Positions 32,790 through 41,487 of a DNA stretch of 64,000 nt are shown one piece after another. The stretch is from contig PMOI01000004.1 in NCBI GenBank assembly GCA_003162475.1, forward strand, positions 138,078 to 202,077, in the 5' to 3' direction. Below the pieces are notes generated by a model that did not search any database, was not told the DNA's origin, and was given only the letters and a program-made list of their open reading frames with translations. This DNA is from Acidimicrobiaceae bacterium. GTDB taxonomy: Bacteria; Actinomycetota; Acidimicrobiia; Acidimicrobiales; RAAP-2. Made by a program: the position numbers and the translations under genes. Numbering within the stretch: position 1 is the stretch's first letter; each line of letters opens with the position of its first letter.

Positions 32790-33517
32790 CGAACACGCTC
32801 GAGGAAGTTTCGCGTGGACTCGTGTTTCGGGTTCGAGAACATCTCCTCGGGCGTACCTTGCTCTACCAGGACGCCTCTATCGAGGTAGACGACCTGGTTA
32901 GCGACGTCCCTCGCGAAGTTCATCTCGTGGGTCGCGATCAGCATGGTCGTGCCCTGGTGCGCGAGGTCGGTCAGGAGATCGAGTACTTCACCCACCAACG
33001 TCGGGTCGAGAGCGCTCGTCACTTCGTCGAGCAGCAACAGTGACGGACGCATGGCGAGGGAGCGCGCGATCGCAACGCGCTGCTGTTGACCACCCGAGAG
33101 GCGATCGGGATAGTCGTCGGCCTTGTCGCGCAGGTCAATGCGCTCCAGCAACGCGATTGCTTCATCACGAACTTCACCGCGGCGCCGTTTGAGGGCGTGC
33201 ACGGGTCCGACGAGGATGTTGTCGAGCACGCTGAGGTGCGGGAAAAGGTTGAAGGACTGAAAGACCATCGCCACGTGTTGACGAACGAGGTCGGGGTCGA
33301 TGCGGGGATCTTGCAGGGATTGGCCGAAGAGCGAGATGGTACCCGCGTCGATGGTCTCGAGAAGATTGGCGCAGCGCAGCAAGGTCGACTTGCCCGAACC
33401 CGACGCTCCGATGAGACAGACCACGTCGTGAGGATGGAGCGTGAGTGAAACCCCACGCAGTACCTCGTTGTCCCCAAAGCGCTTGACGACGTCCGTTAAC
33501 TCGAGCACCTTGTCCAT
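32786..33517 (-). CDS. Polar amino-acid ABC transporter ATP-binding protein
   Basis: The 243-residue ATPase has Walker A GASGSGKSTLL, Q-loop FQSFNLFPHLSV, signature LSGGQQQRVAIARSL, Walker B LLLLDEVTSALDP and the switch His in IATHEMNFA. The spacing and the phrase FQSFNLFPHLSVLDN place it in the GlnQ/HisP group that energises polar amino-acid uptake. ATG 33517 overlaps the stop of the permease gene (TGATG), so the two are coupled. It is the last gene of a three-gene unit (binding protein, permease, ATPase). Confidence 0.96.
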   Translation of the reverse strand: MDKVLELTDVVKRFGDNEVLRGVSLTLHPHDVVCLIGASGSGKSTLLRCANLLETIDAGTISLFGQSLQDPRIDPDLVRQHVAMVFQSFNLFPHLSVLDNILVGPVHALKRRRGEVRDEAIALLERIDLRDKADDYPDRLSGGQQQRVAIARSLAMRPSLLLLDEVTSALDPTLVGEVLDLLTDLAHQGTTMLIATHEMNFARDVANQVVYLDRGVLVEQGTPEEMFSNPKHESTRNFLERVR

Positions 33518-34407
33518 CAGGTGGTGGCCAAGCGACGATTGCGGTCGCGAGCGATGAGGTGATCGGTGAAGCGCGTCATGGGAATGGTGAGGAGCAAGAA
33601 GAGGATCGCGGCCACGGTGAAGCCGCTGAAGTTGAAGACAGTGTCGCCGTAGATCTGCGCGGCCCTGGTGGCTTCGACCGCGCCCAACAGCGAGACCAGG
33701 GCCGTGTCCTTCTGCATGGAGATGAAGTCGTTCAGAAGTGGGGGGATCACGTTGCGCACGGCCTGGGGCAAGATGACCCGTCGCATGGTGGCGGTGTGGG
33801 TGAGCCCCAACGACCGCGCCGCGAGGAGCTGTCCGTGGGGCACCGACAACACGCCGGCTCGGTAGACCTCGGCGACGTAGGCGCTGTAGGAAAGGGTCAG
33901 CGTCGCGCATCCGTACACGGCGGGCGACTGATTCGAGAGGAAGCCGAGGTTGAGCTCGGGTAGACCAAAACCGATCATGTACATCACGAGCACGATCGGC
34001 ACGCCGCGCATCACGTCAACGTAGACCGTCGCGAGCGCGCGAAAGGGGAACAGGACGGGTGACTGACTGAGGCGGACCGTCGCGATGAAGAGACCAAAGA
34101 TGAGGACGAGCACCTCGCTGAGGAGAAACATCCAGATGTTGGTGACGAGGCCTCGGCCCACCGAGAGGAGTCCCTTTTGCGGATCGCCCACGAAGGCTTG
34201 CCACATGTCGTGCGGGTTGAAGAAGAAGGCGCGAAACGTCGGTCCACCCGGCGCCAGCCAGAAGATGGCGAAGATGACGAGCAGCACGACCACGCTCGAG
34301 AGAGCACTGACGACGAGGCCGCGACGCCCCACGAGGAGCCGTCGGCGGCGCGGTGCGAAGAGTTGTGGAGTAGTTGGCGCCGAGTTCTCGTCGGTCGTCA
34401 ACGACAC
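33517..34407 (-). CDS. Polar amino-acid ABC transporter permease
   Basis: The 296-residue inner-membrane permease has an unusual N-terminal region with one extra helix (about residues 30-55), then the HisM/GlnP-type core of five helices. The EAA-loop motif reads AARSLGLTHTATMRRVILPQA, and GAVEATRAAQIYGDTVFNFS lies near the end. No partner permease gene is present, so it probably works as a homodimer. It begins just after the binding-protein gene and ends overlapping the ATPase start. Confidence 0.95.
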   Translation of the reverse strand: MSLTTDENSAPTTPQLFAPRRRRLLVGRRGLVVSALSSVVVLLVIFAIFWLAPGGPTFRAFFFNPHDMWQAFVGDPQKGLLSVGRGLVTNIWMFLLSEVLVLIFGLFIATVRLSQSPVLFPFRALATVYVDVMRGVPIVLVMYMIGFGLPELNLGFLSNQSPAVYGCATLTLSYSAYVAEVYRAGVLSVPHGQLLAARSLGLTHTATMRRVILPQAVRNVIPPLLNDFISMQKDTALVSLLGAVEATRAAQIYGDTVFNFSGFTVAAILFLLLTIPMTRFTDHLIARDRNRRLATT

Positions 34408-34409
34408 GG

Positions 34410-35291
34410 TTAAGGCTTAATGACGGGAACGCCGACGTAGATCCCGAGCCACTGGTGCTGAAGCGCGCTAAGCGTGCCGTTCGACTTCAGCGTCGCGATG
34501 GCGGTGTTGACGCAACTCACGAGGGGATTGCCCTTCGAGAAGAGCAGTCCGTAGTGTTCGCCGACGCTGGGGAACTGACCAACCTGCGTGGCGGCGGGCT
34601 TCTTCGACTTGTTGAGGATCTGCGCGGAGGCCATGTACTGACCAGTCGGCGTGTCGATCACCAAGGCGTCGATCTGCTTACTCTGAAGAGCGGCCACCGC
34701 TTCGTCGAGGGTGGAGTAGATGCGCGCGGGCTTCGTGGGCTTGATGTTGTTGTTGATGTACGCGAGTCCCGTCGTGCCGATTTGATCGCCGTAGAGGTAA
34801 TTCTTCAGTTCCTTGGACGTGTGCTTCGTCACGATGGGGTTGGTCTTCAGCGCGATGATGGACTGCTGGACGTCGTAGTAGCTCGAGGAGAAGCTGACGG
34901 CATTGGCGCGAGCGGCCGTGTACGAAACCTCGTTGATGTCGAAGTCGAACTTCTTCACGCCAGGCACGTAGCTGTTGTCGAAGGGCTCGACGACCCAAGT
35001 GACGTTGGACTTGCTAATGCCTAAAACCTTGGCGATCGCGTACACCACGGCCGACTCGTACCCTTTTCCATTCGAGGGCTTGTTGCCAATGAACCAAGGG
35101 GTGTAGGCGGGCGTGTCGGTGGCGACGGTGAGTTTTCCCTTGGTGTACTCGTGCGAAGCAATGGAGGTCTTGCACGAGGCGAGTGTGCTCGACGAACTAG
35201 CCGCTTGTGCGGTGAGACCCGACGTCAATGACGCGGTCGTGAGCAGTGAGACACCGAGAACGCCGGTGAGGGCGAGTCGAACGGTTCGCAT
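34410..35291 (-). CDS. Extracellular amino-acid-binding protein (ABC importer, family 3)
   Basis: The 293-residue protein has a signal sequence (MRTVRLALTGVLGVSLLTTA, cleavage near AQAA) and a family-3 solute-binding domain: GKLTVATDTPAYTPWF, GYESAVVYAIAKVLG, FDFDINEVSYTAARANAVSFS and ALVIDTPTGQYMA. There is no lipobox Cys directly after the signal, so how it is held near the membrane is unclear. The ATG at 35291 suits the AAGGGA ribosome-binding site; an ATG at 35297 is also possible. It is the first gene of the importer operon. Ligand: probably a polar amino acid, not determinable. Confidence 0.93.
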   Translation of the reverse strand: MRTVRLALTGVLGVSLLTTASLTSGLTAQAASSSSTLASCKTSIASHEYTKGKLTVATDTPAYTPWFIGNKPSNGKGYESAVVYAIAKVLGISKSNVTWVVEPFDNSYVPGVKKFDFDINEVSYTAARANAVSFSSSYYDVQQSIIALKTNPIVTKHTSKELKNYLYGDQIGTTGLAYINNNIKPTKPARIYSTLDEAVAALQSKQIDALVIDTPTGQYMASAQILNKSKKPAATQVGQFPSVGEHYGLLFSKGNPLVSCVNTAIATLKSNGTLSALQHQWLGIYVGVPVIKP

Positions 35292-35448
35292 AGCCATCCC
35301 TTCTTGACACGAGGTCGCGTCACAGTGCCAGTCAGTGTAATCCTTGACCCTGGCGCGATCTCGAGGGTGGGCGTCACTCGATTCGATACGTCGAGCGAGA
35401 AGGAAACTCGCTCGCAGTGACGGATCAGTCTTTAGTAGGCTGTTCGAG

Positions 35449-35539
35449 GGAGAGGTGGGTGAGTTCGGTTTAAACCACATTCCTGCTAAGAATGCGGCCT
35501 GCGAAAGTGGGCCCGAGGGTTCAAATCCCTCCCTCTCCG
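35449..35539 (+). tRNA. tRNA-Ser (anticodon GCU)
   Basis: A 91-base class II tRNA: acceptor GGAGAGG pairs with CCTCTCC, discriminator G, CCA encoded at 35540-35542. The anticodon loop is CTGCTAA with anticodon GCT, within the stem ATTC.../...GAAT. The long variable arm CCTGCGAAAGTGGG and T arm GAGGGTTCAAATCCCTC are typical for tRNA-Ser. Confidence 0.95.
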
Positions 35540-35546
35540 CCACTAC

Positions 35547-35571
35547 ACACCGAGCGCGCCGCGCTCGGTGT
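35547..35571 (+). terminator. Strong hairpin after tRNA-Ser(GCU)
   Basis: An 11-bp perfect stem (35547-35557 with 35561-35571) and 3-base loop GCC begin 5 bases after the tRNA CCA. No T tract follows, as is common for terminators in GC-rich actinobacteria. It ends 10 bases before the rimO ribosome-binding site. Confidence 0.6.
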
Positions 35572-35591
35572 TGCTACGTGAAGGAGGTGTG

Positions 35592-36896
35592 GTGCGGTAC
35601 TGGATCGAGACGCTCGGCTGTCCCAAGAACCACGTGGACTCCGACAAGTTAGCGGGACTCCTGGAGTCCCAGGGTTACCTCGTCGCGACGAGTGCCGACG
35701 ACGCCGATCTCGTGGTCGCGAACACCTGTGCCTTCATTGAAGCCGCGCGCGAAGAGTCCATCGAAACCGTTCTCGACCTAGCCGATCGGAAGTCGGATGG
35801 CGCGCGCCTCGTCGTGACGGGCTGCATGGCCGAGCGCTACGGCGACGAACTCGCGGCCGCGTTGCCCGAAGTAGACCTCGTCGCCGGTTTTGGCGAGAGT
35901 CTCACGAGCGTGATGCCCTCGACACCCGTGTCGCTTCGAGCACGACCGGGTTCGTCGTTCGACTTGTTGAACCTGCCTCGCCCCAAGGCGAAGGCTCCGT
36001 GGGCCTACGTGAAGATCGCTGAGGGTTGTGATCGACGTTGTGGTTTCTGCGCCATTCCGACGTTCCGTGGTGATCAGCGCTCACGCTCTACGGATGAGAT
36101 CTTCGCCGAAGCACGCGCCCTCGTCGATGGTGGCGTGCGCGAACTGGTCTTGATCGCCCAAGACCTCGCGAGTTGGGGTCACGACCGGCGCCGAGCCGGG
36201 CGCGGTGAGGCGCTCGAAGTGCTCGACGACGGAGGTACCCAGCCGTTGATCGAACTCACGAAGACCCTCAGTCGCGAAGTCGATCGCGTGCGACTTCTCT
36301 ATCTGTATCCCTCAGGTCTCACCCAGAATCTGATCGAGACGATCCTCGCGACCGGCGTGCCCTACTTCGACCTCTCCCTGCAGCACGCCTCGAGGCCGCT
36401 CCTGCGAGGGATGCGCCGTTGGGGTGACGGGACACGCTTCCTCGAGCGCATCGCGGCCATTCGCGCCGTCGAACCCGACGCGACGTTTCGCTCATCGTTC
36501 ATCCTGGGCTACCCCGGTGAGACCGAAGACGACCAGCGGGCGTTGCTCGACTTCATCGAAGCCGCTCAGCTGGACTGGGCCGGTTTCTTCACCTTCTCTT
36601 CGGAGGTGGGCACCTACGCCAACGACCTCGACGCGCCCGTCGACCACGAACTCGCCTTAGAGCGACTGCGCGAAGTCTCGGAACTCCAAGACACCATCAC
36701 CGCGAAGAAGCGTGACGCCCTCGTCGGTACGCGTCAACAGCTCCTCATCGACTCGCCCGGCGTTGGTCGAAGCGTGCGCGAATGTCCCGAGATCGATGGC
36801 ATCGTCATGGTCGATCCCTCACTTATCGTGGGTTCGATGGTTGAGTGTGAGATCGTGGCGAGTCACGGAACGGACCTCGAAGCGGTCGCGCTATGA
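35592..36896 (+). CDS. rimO: Ribosomal protein S12 methylthiotransferase RimO
   Basis: RimO is a radical-SAM enzyme that methylthiolates the conserved Asp of ribosomal protein S12. The 434-residue product shows the UPF0004 N-terminal domain with the RimO-type opening IETLGCPKNHVDS (MiaB has a different start), further cluster cysteines in NTCAF and VTGCMAERY, the radical-SAM motif CDRRCGFCAIP, and a C-terminal TRAM domain. GTG 35592 follows AAGGAGG by 4 bases. pgsA overlaps its stop by 4 bases and cinA overlaps pgsA, forming a rimO-pgsA-cinA operon, a common actinobacterial order. Confidence 0.95.
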   Translation: MRYWIETLGCPKNHVDSDKLAGLLESQGYLVATSADDADLVVANTCAFIEAAREESIETVLDLADRKSDGARLVVTGCMAERYGDELAAALPEVDLVAGFGESLTSVMPSTPVSLRARPGSSFDLLNLPRPKAKAPWAYVKIAEGCDRRCGFCAIPTFRGDQRSRSTDEIFAEARALVDGGVRELVLIAQDLASWGHDRRRAGRGEALEVLDDGGTQPLIELTKTLSREVDRVRLLYLYPSGLTQNLIETILATGVPYFDLSLQHASRPLLRGMRRWGDGTRFLERIAAIRAVEPDATFRSSFILGYPGETEDDQRALLDFIEAAQLDWAGFFTFSSEVGTYANDLDAPVDHELALERLREVSELQDTITAKKRDALVGTRQQLLIDSPGVGRSVRECPEIDGIVMVDPSLIVGSMVECEIVASHGTDLEAVAL

Positions 36897-37465
36897 GTGC
36901 GGACCGTACCTACGGCCCGACGGCGTTGCTGACGCCCGCGAACATGATGACGGCCTTTCGCATCGTCGCCGCGCCCTTCTTCATCTACTTGATCGTCTTC
37001 GATCGCATCTCGTGGTGGACCACGATCGTGGGCCTCTTGGTGGCGGCGTCGGACTACTTCGATGGGATCGTCGCGCGACGTCACGGCACGACGACCTCGG
37101 GCGCCTTCCTCGATCCCTTCGCCGACAAGGTGATCGTCCTCGGGGGGCTCTACGCCATCATCATCTCGCGCCCGCACGGGATCACGTTCTTCATCGTCCC
37201 GGCGATCATCATCACCCTGCGCGAGATTTGGATGAGTGTGTACCGGGCGCGAGCGGCCAAGCACGGTACCTCGATTCCGGCCAGTCGACTCGCCAAGTGG
37301 AAGACCTTCGTGCAGGACTGGGCGATTGGTTTTTGCGTTTTGCCCATCACCGGTCACCACCCGGCGTTCGCCTTCGTCACGATCTGGCTGGCGGTCGTAC
37401 TCACCGTCTACACCGGATGGCAGTACTACGCCGTAGGGAAACGAGTGGTCGCGCGTGCGGGTTGA
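36893..37465 (+). CDS. pgsA: CDP-alcohol phosphatidyltransferase (PgsA-type)
   Basis: The 190-residue membrane enzyme probably makes phosphatidylglycerol phosphate from CDP-diacylglycerol and glycerol 3-phosphate. The CDP-alcohol signature is DYFDGIVARRHGTTTSGAFLDPFADK (D-x2-D-G-x2-A-R-x8-G-x3-D-x3-D), starting near residue 50, with about five helices around it. The opening LLTPANMMTAFRI is the usual PgsA N-terminus. ATG overlaps the rimO stop (ATGA). Assigning PgsA rather than another CDP-alcohol transferase rests on length, N-terminus and the rimO-pgsA-cinA order. Confidence 0.9.
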   Translation: MSADRTYGPTALLTPANMMTAFRIVAAPFFIYLIVFDRISWWTTIVGLLVAASDYFDGIVARRHGTTTSGAFLDPFADKVIVLGGLYAIIISRPHGITFFIVPAIIITLREIWMSVYRARAAKHGTSIPASRLAKWKTFVQDWAIGFCVLPITGHHPAFAFVTIWLAVVLTVYTGWQYYAVGKRVVARAG

Positions 37466-38711
37466 GATCGTCGCGGTTGGTACTGAACTTCTCCTCGGAC
37501 AGATTCCCGACACCAATTCGCAGTGGCTGGGCGAGCAGCTAGCCGCGAACGGCGTCTCTTCGCACTTTCACCAACACGTGGGCGACAACCACGAACGTAT
37601 CGTGCTGGCCTTTCGCACTGCGCTTGCCCGCAGCGACGCCATGATCGTCTGTGGCGGGCTCGGTCCGACCCAAGACGACATCACACGCGCCGCCCTCGCC
37701 GAGGTGATGAACGTGCCGCTCGACCGCGACGAAGCGCTGGTGGCGACCATTCGTGCGATGTTCGAGTCACGCGGACGCGTCATGCCCGACAACAACCTGC
37801 TCCAGGCCGACGTCCCGCGCGGCGCCGTGATCATTCCCCAGACCCTCGGCACGGCGCCTGGTCTCATCTGCGAAGTCGGTCTTAAGGTGGTCTACGCCGT
37901 ACCCGGTGTGCCCTTCGAGATGAGTGACATGTTCGAGCGCGCGATCCTGCCCGATCTCTTAGAGCGTCAACACGACGCGGGCGAGACCGCGGTGATCCGT
38001 AGTCGAGTGTTGCGCACGTGGGGCGCGGGTGAGTCCGCCCTTGCCGAAGCCGTCGCCGAGCGCTTTGACGCACTGGCTGGCGATGGTCGAGTCACGATTG
38101 CCTTCCTCGCCTCGGGCATCGAAGGTATCAAGGTTCGAATCACGGCCCGTGGTGACGATGACGCCGACGCGCAGTCGCTGCTTCGTGACGAAGAACGAAC
38201 GGTGCGCGCACTCATCGACGAGAAACTCGGTGACATCATCTTCGGGGCCGACGATCAGACGATGGAGGACGTGGTCGCGGACCAACTACTCGCTCGCGGA
38301 CTCACGTTGGCCGTCGCCGAGTCCCTGACCGGTGGGCTCATCGCGAGTCGTCTCGTGAACGTGGCGGGGGCGTCGAAGTGGTTCCGCGGCGGCGTCGTCA
38401 GTTACGCGTCGCAAATGAAGTTCGACGTTCTCGGCGTGCCCGAAGGACCAGTCGTGAGCGCCGACGCCGCGGAAGCGATGGCGATTGGCGTGCGGAAATT
38501 ACTCGGCGCCGACGTGGGACTCAGCGTGACCGGCGTCGCAGGGCCCGAAGAACAAGACAGTCAAGCCGCGGGGACGGTTTTCGTGGGGCTCGACCTCGGT
38601 GACCGCGTCGAAAACGTGGCGCTGCGTCTCCCGGGGGATCGTCCTCGGGTTCGCGCCTACAGCGCCATCAGCGCCCTCGACGTGCTTCGTCGAAACCTCG
38701 AGCGCACGTAA
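37455..38711 (+). CDS. cinA: CinA-family protein (nicotinamide mononucleotide deamidase type)
   Basis: This 418-residue full-length CinA has an N-terminal molybdopterin-binding-like domain (opening VEIVAVGTELLLGQIPDTNS, then CGGLGPTQDDITR; residues 1-170) and a C-terminal CinA/PncC domain (about 255-415) with VAESLTGGLIASRLV, GGVVSYASQMK and LSVTGVAGPEEQDS. PncC-type domains deamidate NMN to recycle NAD; the N-terminal half can hydrolyse ADP-ribose in some bacteria. It overlaps pgsA by 11 bases. recA, a classic cinA neighbour, is about 2.8 kb downstream, separated by two genes. Confidence 0.94.
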   Translation: MRVEIVAVGTELLLGQIPDTNSQWLGEQLAANGVSSHFHQHVGDNHERIVLAFRTALARSDAMIVCGGLGPTQDDITRAALAEVMNVPLDRDEALVATIRAMFESRGRVMPDNNLLQADVPRGAVIIPQTLGTAPGLICEVGLKVVYAVPGVPFEMSDMFERAILPDLLERQHDAGETAVIRSRVLRTWGAGESALAEAVAERFDALAGDGRVTIAFLASGIEGIKVRITARGDDDADAQSLLRDEERTVRALIDEKLGDIIFGADDQTMEDVVADQLLARGLTLAVAESLTGGLIASRLVNVAGASKWFRGGVVSYASQMKFDVLGVPEGPVVSADAAEAMAIGVRKLLGADVGLSVTGVAGPEEQDSQAAGTVFVGLDLGDRVENVALRLPGDRPRVRAYSAISALDVLRRNLERT

Positions 38712-38730
38712 GCCTCGACGGTCTCACCTA

Positions 38731-38752
38731 ACCTCACTCTAGAAAGTGAGGT
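38731..38752. promoter_or_regulatory. 22-bp inverted repeat covering the ribosome-binding site of the EstB-like gene
   Basis: ACCTCACT (38731-38738), 6-base spacer CTAGAA, then AGTGAGGT (38745-38752), a perfect 8-bp inverted repeat. The right arm contains the GTGAGGT ribosome-binding sequence just before ATG 38757. It could be an operator for a repressor, an RNA hairpin hiding the RBS, or the terminator of the rimO-pgsA-cinA unit. Confidence 0.55.
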
Positions 38753-38756
38753 GACC

Positions 38757-39986
38757 ATGTCGTCACTCGAGGTTGCCGTCGACCCAGCGGCTTTTGGCTT
38801 TTCACCCGAGCGCCTCGCGCGCATCAAGCCGGCTTTCGATTCCTACGTCGAGAACCGTCGACTCGCCGGCTGGCTCGCGACCGTCTCACGAGGTGGACAG
38901 CTCGTCTGGAGTGACAAGGGCGGGCACCGGGACCGCGAGAAGGATCTCGAGGTCACTGACGACACGATCTGGCGTATCTACTCCATGACCAAACCCATCG
39001 TCGCGATCGCGGTGATGATGCTCTACGAGGAGGGTCACTTCGATCTCATCGACGACGTTGGGCGGTGGATTGACGCGCTGAAGGATCCTCGGGTGTGGCA
39101 GGGTGGTACGCCCGAGAGCCACGAGACGGTGGCGGCGAGCGAGCCGGTGCGCGTGCACCACCTCTTGACGCACATGAGTGGTCTGACTTACGGCTTTCAA
39201 TACCTCCACCCCGTTGACGAGATCTATCGCAATAAGGGCTACGACTTCGGCTTCGCGAAGGACGCCGACCTCGTTCAAGCCGTCGACGATTGGTGCACGA
39301 GTCCGCTGCTCTTCCAACCGGGGACCAAGTGGAACTACTCGGTCGCCTTTGACGTGCTGGGGCGCCTTGTCGAAATCTGGAGTGGTCAGGACCTCGCTGT
39401 CTTTCTGAAGGAGAGGATATTTGACCCGCTCGGTATGACGGACACCGAGTGGTGGTGCCCGCCCGAAAAGGCGGACCGCCTCGCCATGCTCTACGTCCCC
39501 TCACACGGCGACTCCTTCCCCTACGACGAACTGGCGAAACACTCACTGCACCCGCCGCGCATCCATGGCGGTGGGGGTGGACTGCTCTCCACGGCCTACG
39601 ACTACGACCGCTTCATGAACATGATGCTCCGCGGTGGCGAGCTCGACGGCGTGCGACTCGTGTCGAGTCGCACACTCGAGCTCATGATTGAGAACCACCT
39701 GCCCAACGACGGCGACCTCGTCGATTTAGCCGTCGACTCCTACGCCGAGACTGGGTACGCCGGCCAGGGATTCGGCTTTGGCATGTCCGTGATGATCGAC
39801 CGGCGCAAGAACAAGTCGTTGGTTTCGGAGGGTTCGTACTTCTGGGGCGGTGCGGCGTCGACGACCTTCTGGGTCGATCCCGTCGAAGATCTCACCGTTG
39901 GCTTCTACACCCAGCTGTTGCCGAGTGGCACCTACCCAATTAAACGTGACCTCATCCGATTCGTCTATCAGGCCTTAGCGGACTAG
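38757..39986 (+). CDS. Beta-lactamase-fold serine hydrolase (EstB/class C-like)
   Basis: This is a 409-residue hydrolase. The catalytic Ser-x-x-Lys is in RIYSMTKPIVAIA near residue 78, the Tyr of the second motif is in TKWNYSVAFDVLGRLVE, and the third-motif region near the C-terminus shows FWGGAASTTFWVDP. It has no signal peptide, so it is cytoplasmic and more likely an esterase of the EstB type (family VIII) than a beta-lactamase. HHLLTHMSGLTYGF is the conserved block near residue 140. It follows cinA by 45 bases but with an inverted repeat between, suggesting separate control. Confidence 0.9.
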   Translation: MSSLEVAVDPAAFGFSPERLARIKPAFDSYVENRRLAGWLATVSRGGQLVWSDKGGHRDREKDLEVTDDTIWRIYSMTKPIVAIAVMMLYEEGHFDLIDDVGRWIDALKDPRVWQGGTPESHETVAASEPVRVHHLLTHMSGLTYGFQYLHPVDEIYRNKGYDFGFAKDADLVQAVDDWCTSPLLFQPGTKWNYSVAFDVLGRLVEIWSGQDLAVFLKERIFDPLGMTDTEWWCPPEKADRLAMLYVPSHGDSFPYDELAKHSLHPPRIHGGGGGLLSTAYDYDRFMNMMLRGGELDGVRLVSSRTLELMIENHLPNDGDLVDLAVDSYAETGYAGQGFGFGMSVMIDRRKNKSLVSEGSYFWGGAASTTFWVDPVEDLTVGFYTQLLPSGTYPIKRDLIRFVYQALAD

Positions 39987-40101
39987 TTCCATCTCGCGTC
40001 AAGAATCGTTGGCGTGAAAACGACACCGGACTGCTTTCTCATGAGTCCTTCGAGGGCAAGAAATCTCTCTGATGGCTCCGTGCCCCTACTAAGAAGAGAA
40101 T

Positions 40102-41262
40102 GTGAAAAAACCTCTTCTGGTGAGCGTGGCGTTGCTTGTAAGCGGCCTCGCGCTGAACTCCGTAACCGCGAGTGGAGCATTCGGGACCTCTCATGGCGCG
40201 ACGAGCACGTGGAGCATTTCGTTCACGCAGAACAGATCGTGGCCACTCGGTGCCATTACGTGCCCCACCGCTGAGTTCTGTGTGGCCGAAGACGGTACGA
40301 CGGTGCAACAGACGACCAACGGTGGGACACGTTGGACCGCCGACCCGGTGGAAAAAAACTACACCGTGTACGACGTCTCGTGTCCAAAGAGTGACGTGTG
40401 TCGCGGTGTTGGAACGAAAGATGGGAACTGGCAGAGTTTTATGACCGAGACGACCGCTTCGACGTGGGTCGCGTCATCAAAGACCGTGGACGAAATGGAA
40501 CCGACCGCCGTGATGGCCCTGTCGTGTCCGTCCGTCAACGAGTGCGTTGCGGTCGGGGCCAACAACTTGATCGGTGGCAATTCGAACGGGTACCCCACAT
40601 GGACCGCGACGAACCTTGCACGTAGCCCAGCAATCACGGCGGCAAATTGGAAGAGCGCGCTTATCCCATTCCCTCGTAGCTCGATCGTCGTGGGACTCTC
40701 TGGCATCTCGTGTCCATCTGTCACGACTTGTTACGCCATCACTGATCACTACGACGCGGGCGCCATTCTGCTTCGAACAACATCGAGTAGTGCGTCGTGG
40801 TCGATTGTCCGCGTCACGATTAAGGGAATGGTTCCCTTGCGCGAACTTGAAACGTCGTCGATTACGGACATCTCGTGCGCCACCACCACGTCGTGCACCA
40901 TCGTGGGCTTGAATGAATCGAACCGCCTGCTTATCCTCCAAACGAAAAATGGTGGCGTGAGTTGGCGTTGGACGGTCGAGTCGGGCCTCGGAAAGGCGCT
41001 CCTGGGACAAGTGCAACCACGCGTTTCGTGTGCTTCCACTGCCGTGTGTGCCGTTACCGACGGATTCACGTTTTATCGCTCCACCAACGGGGGAGCGACG
41101 TGGGCGAAAGAGCCTGCACCGCGCGGAGCAGGACTTCCCCTATCGCTCAGCTGTCCCTCGGTTTCCACGTGTTTTGCCACCACCACGAACGGCGTTGTCG
41201 GTAGTGGGCCGAAGGCTCGATTTCCGGGCCAGATTCTCGTTTTCGAGGCTCCTCATTCTTAA
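40102..41262 (+). CDS. Secreted beta-propeller-like protein with paired-cysteine repeats
   Basis: This 386-residue protein has a signal peptide (MKKPLLVSVALLVSGLALNS) and about seven repeats of 45-60 residues. Each repeat has a pair of cysteines in the pattern (I/L)SCPSxxxC(V/Y)A, for example ITCPTAEFCVAED, LSCPSVNECVAVG, ISCPSVTTCYAIT, ISCATTTSCTIVG and LSCPSVSTCFATT, and some carry TTNGGxxW, the bacterial BNR/sialidase-type repeat. Each Cys pair probably forms a disulfide across a propeller blade. Such proteins are numerous in Acidimicrobiia and related lineages; function unknown. GTG start with AAGAAGAGA upstream. Confidence 0.82.
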   Translation: MKKPLLVSVALLVSGLALNSVTASGAFGTSHGATSTWSISFTQNRSWPLGAITCPTAEFCVAEDGTTVQQTTNGGTRWTADPVEKNYTVYDVSCPKSDVCRGVGTKDGNWQSFMTETTASTWVASSKTVDEMEPTAVMALSCPSVNECVAVGANNLIGGNSNGYPTWTATNLARSPAITAANWKSALIPFPRSSIVVGLSGISCPSVTTCYAITDHYDAGAILLRTTSSSASWSIVRVTIKGMVPLRELETSSITDISCATTTSCTIVGLNESNRLLILQTKNGGVSWRWTVESGLGKALLGQVQPRVSCASTAVCAVTDGFTFYRSTNGGATWAKEPAPRGAGLPLSLSCPSVSTCFATTTNGVVGSGPKARFPGQILVFEAPHS

Positions 41263-41273
41263 CAGCGTCTGTC

Positions 41274-41293
41274 CGCGAGGGGGTTTTCTCGCG
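41274..41293 (+). terminator. Weak hairpin after the propeller-protein gene
   Basis: CGCGAG (41274-41279) pairs with CTCGCG (41288-41293) around the loop GGGGTTTT, 11 bases after the stop codon. There is no T tract; it is a possible terminator. Confidence 0.35.
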
Positions 41294-41369
41294 TGATAGC
41301 GGAGCGAACTCCCGGGTAGTTTCTTGGATATCACGAGAAGCGACGGGTAAGGGTCCATGATGAATATCC

Positions 41370-41384
41370 GAGTACGAAATACTC
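41370..41384. repeat. Inverted repeat GAGTA-N5-TACTC upstream of recA
   Basis: A perfect 5-bp inverted repeat with spacer CGAAA, two bases before the SOS box. A further TACTC lies just after the box. It may be part of the regulatory region or chance. Confidence 0.4.
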
Positions 41385-41386
41385 AT

Positions 41387-41404
41387 TACGAACAAGTGTT
41401 CGTA
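41387..41404. promoter_or_regulatory. SOS box (LexA operator) upstream of recA
   Basis: TACGAACAAGTGTTCGTA is a perfect 7+4+7 palindrome containing the CGAAC-N4-GTTCG core of the LexA sites of actinobacteria. It lies 83 bases before the preferred recA ATG and just upstream of a TACTCT hexamer (41406-41411) that could be the LexA-controlled -10 box. Confidence 0.88.
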
Positions 41405-41451
41405 GTACTCTGAAACCTAGGCGGAGACCGACCGATGTCACTGGGGCCCTC

Positions 41452-41457
41452 TAACTT
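41452..41457 (+). promoter_or_regulatory. -10 box of a possible second, leaderless recA promoter
   Basis: TAACTT, 6 bases, ATG at 41464. It would start a transcript exactly at the upstream recA ATG, or give the ATG at 41488 a 24-base leader with AAGGAG. Confidence 0.45.
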
Positions 41458-41487
41458 GCCCCCATGACAAAGAACAAGGAGACAGTA

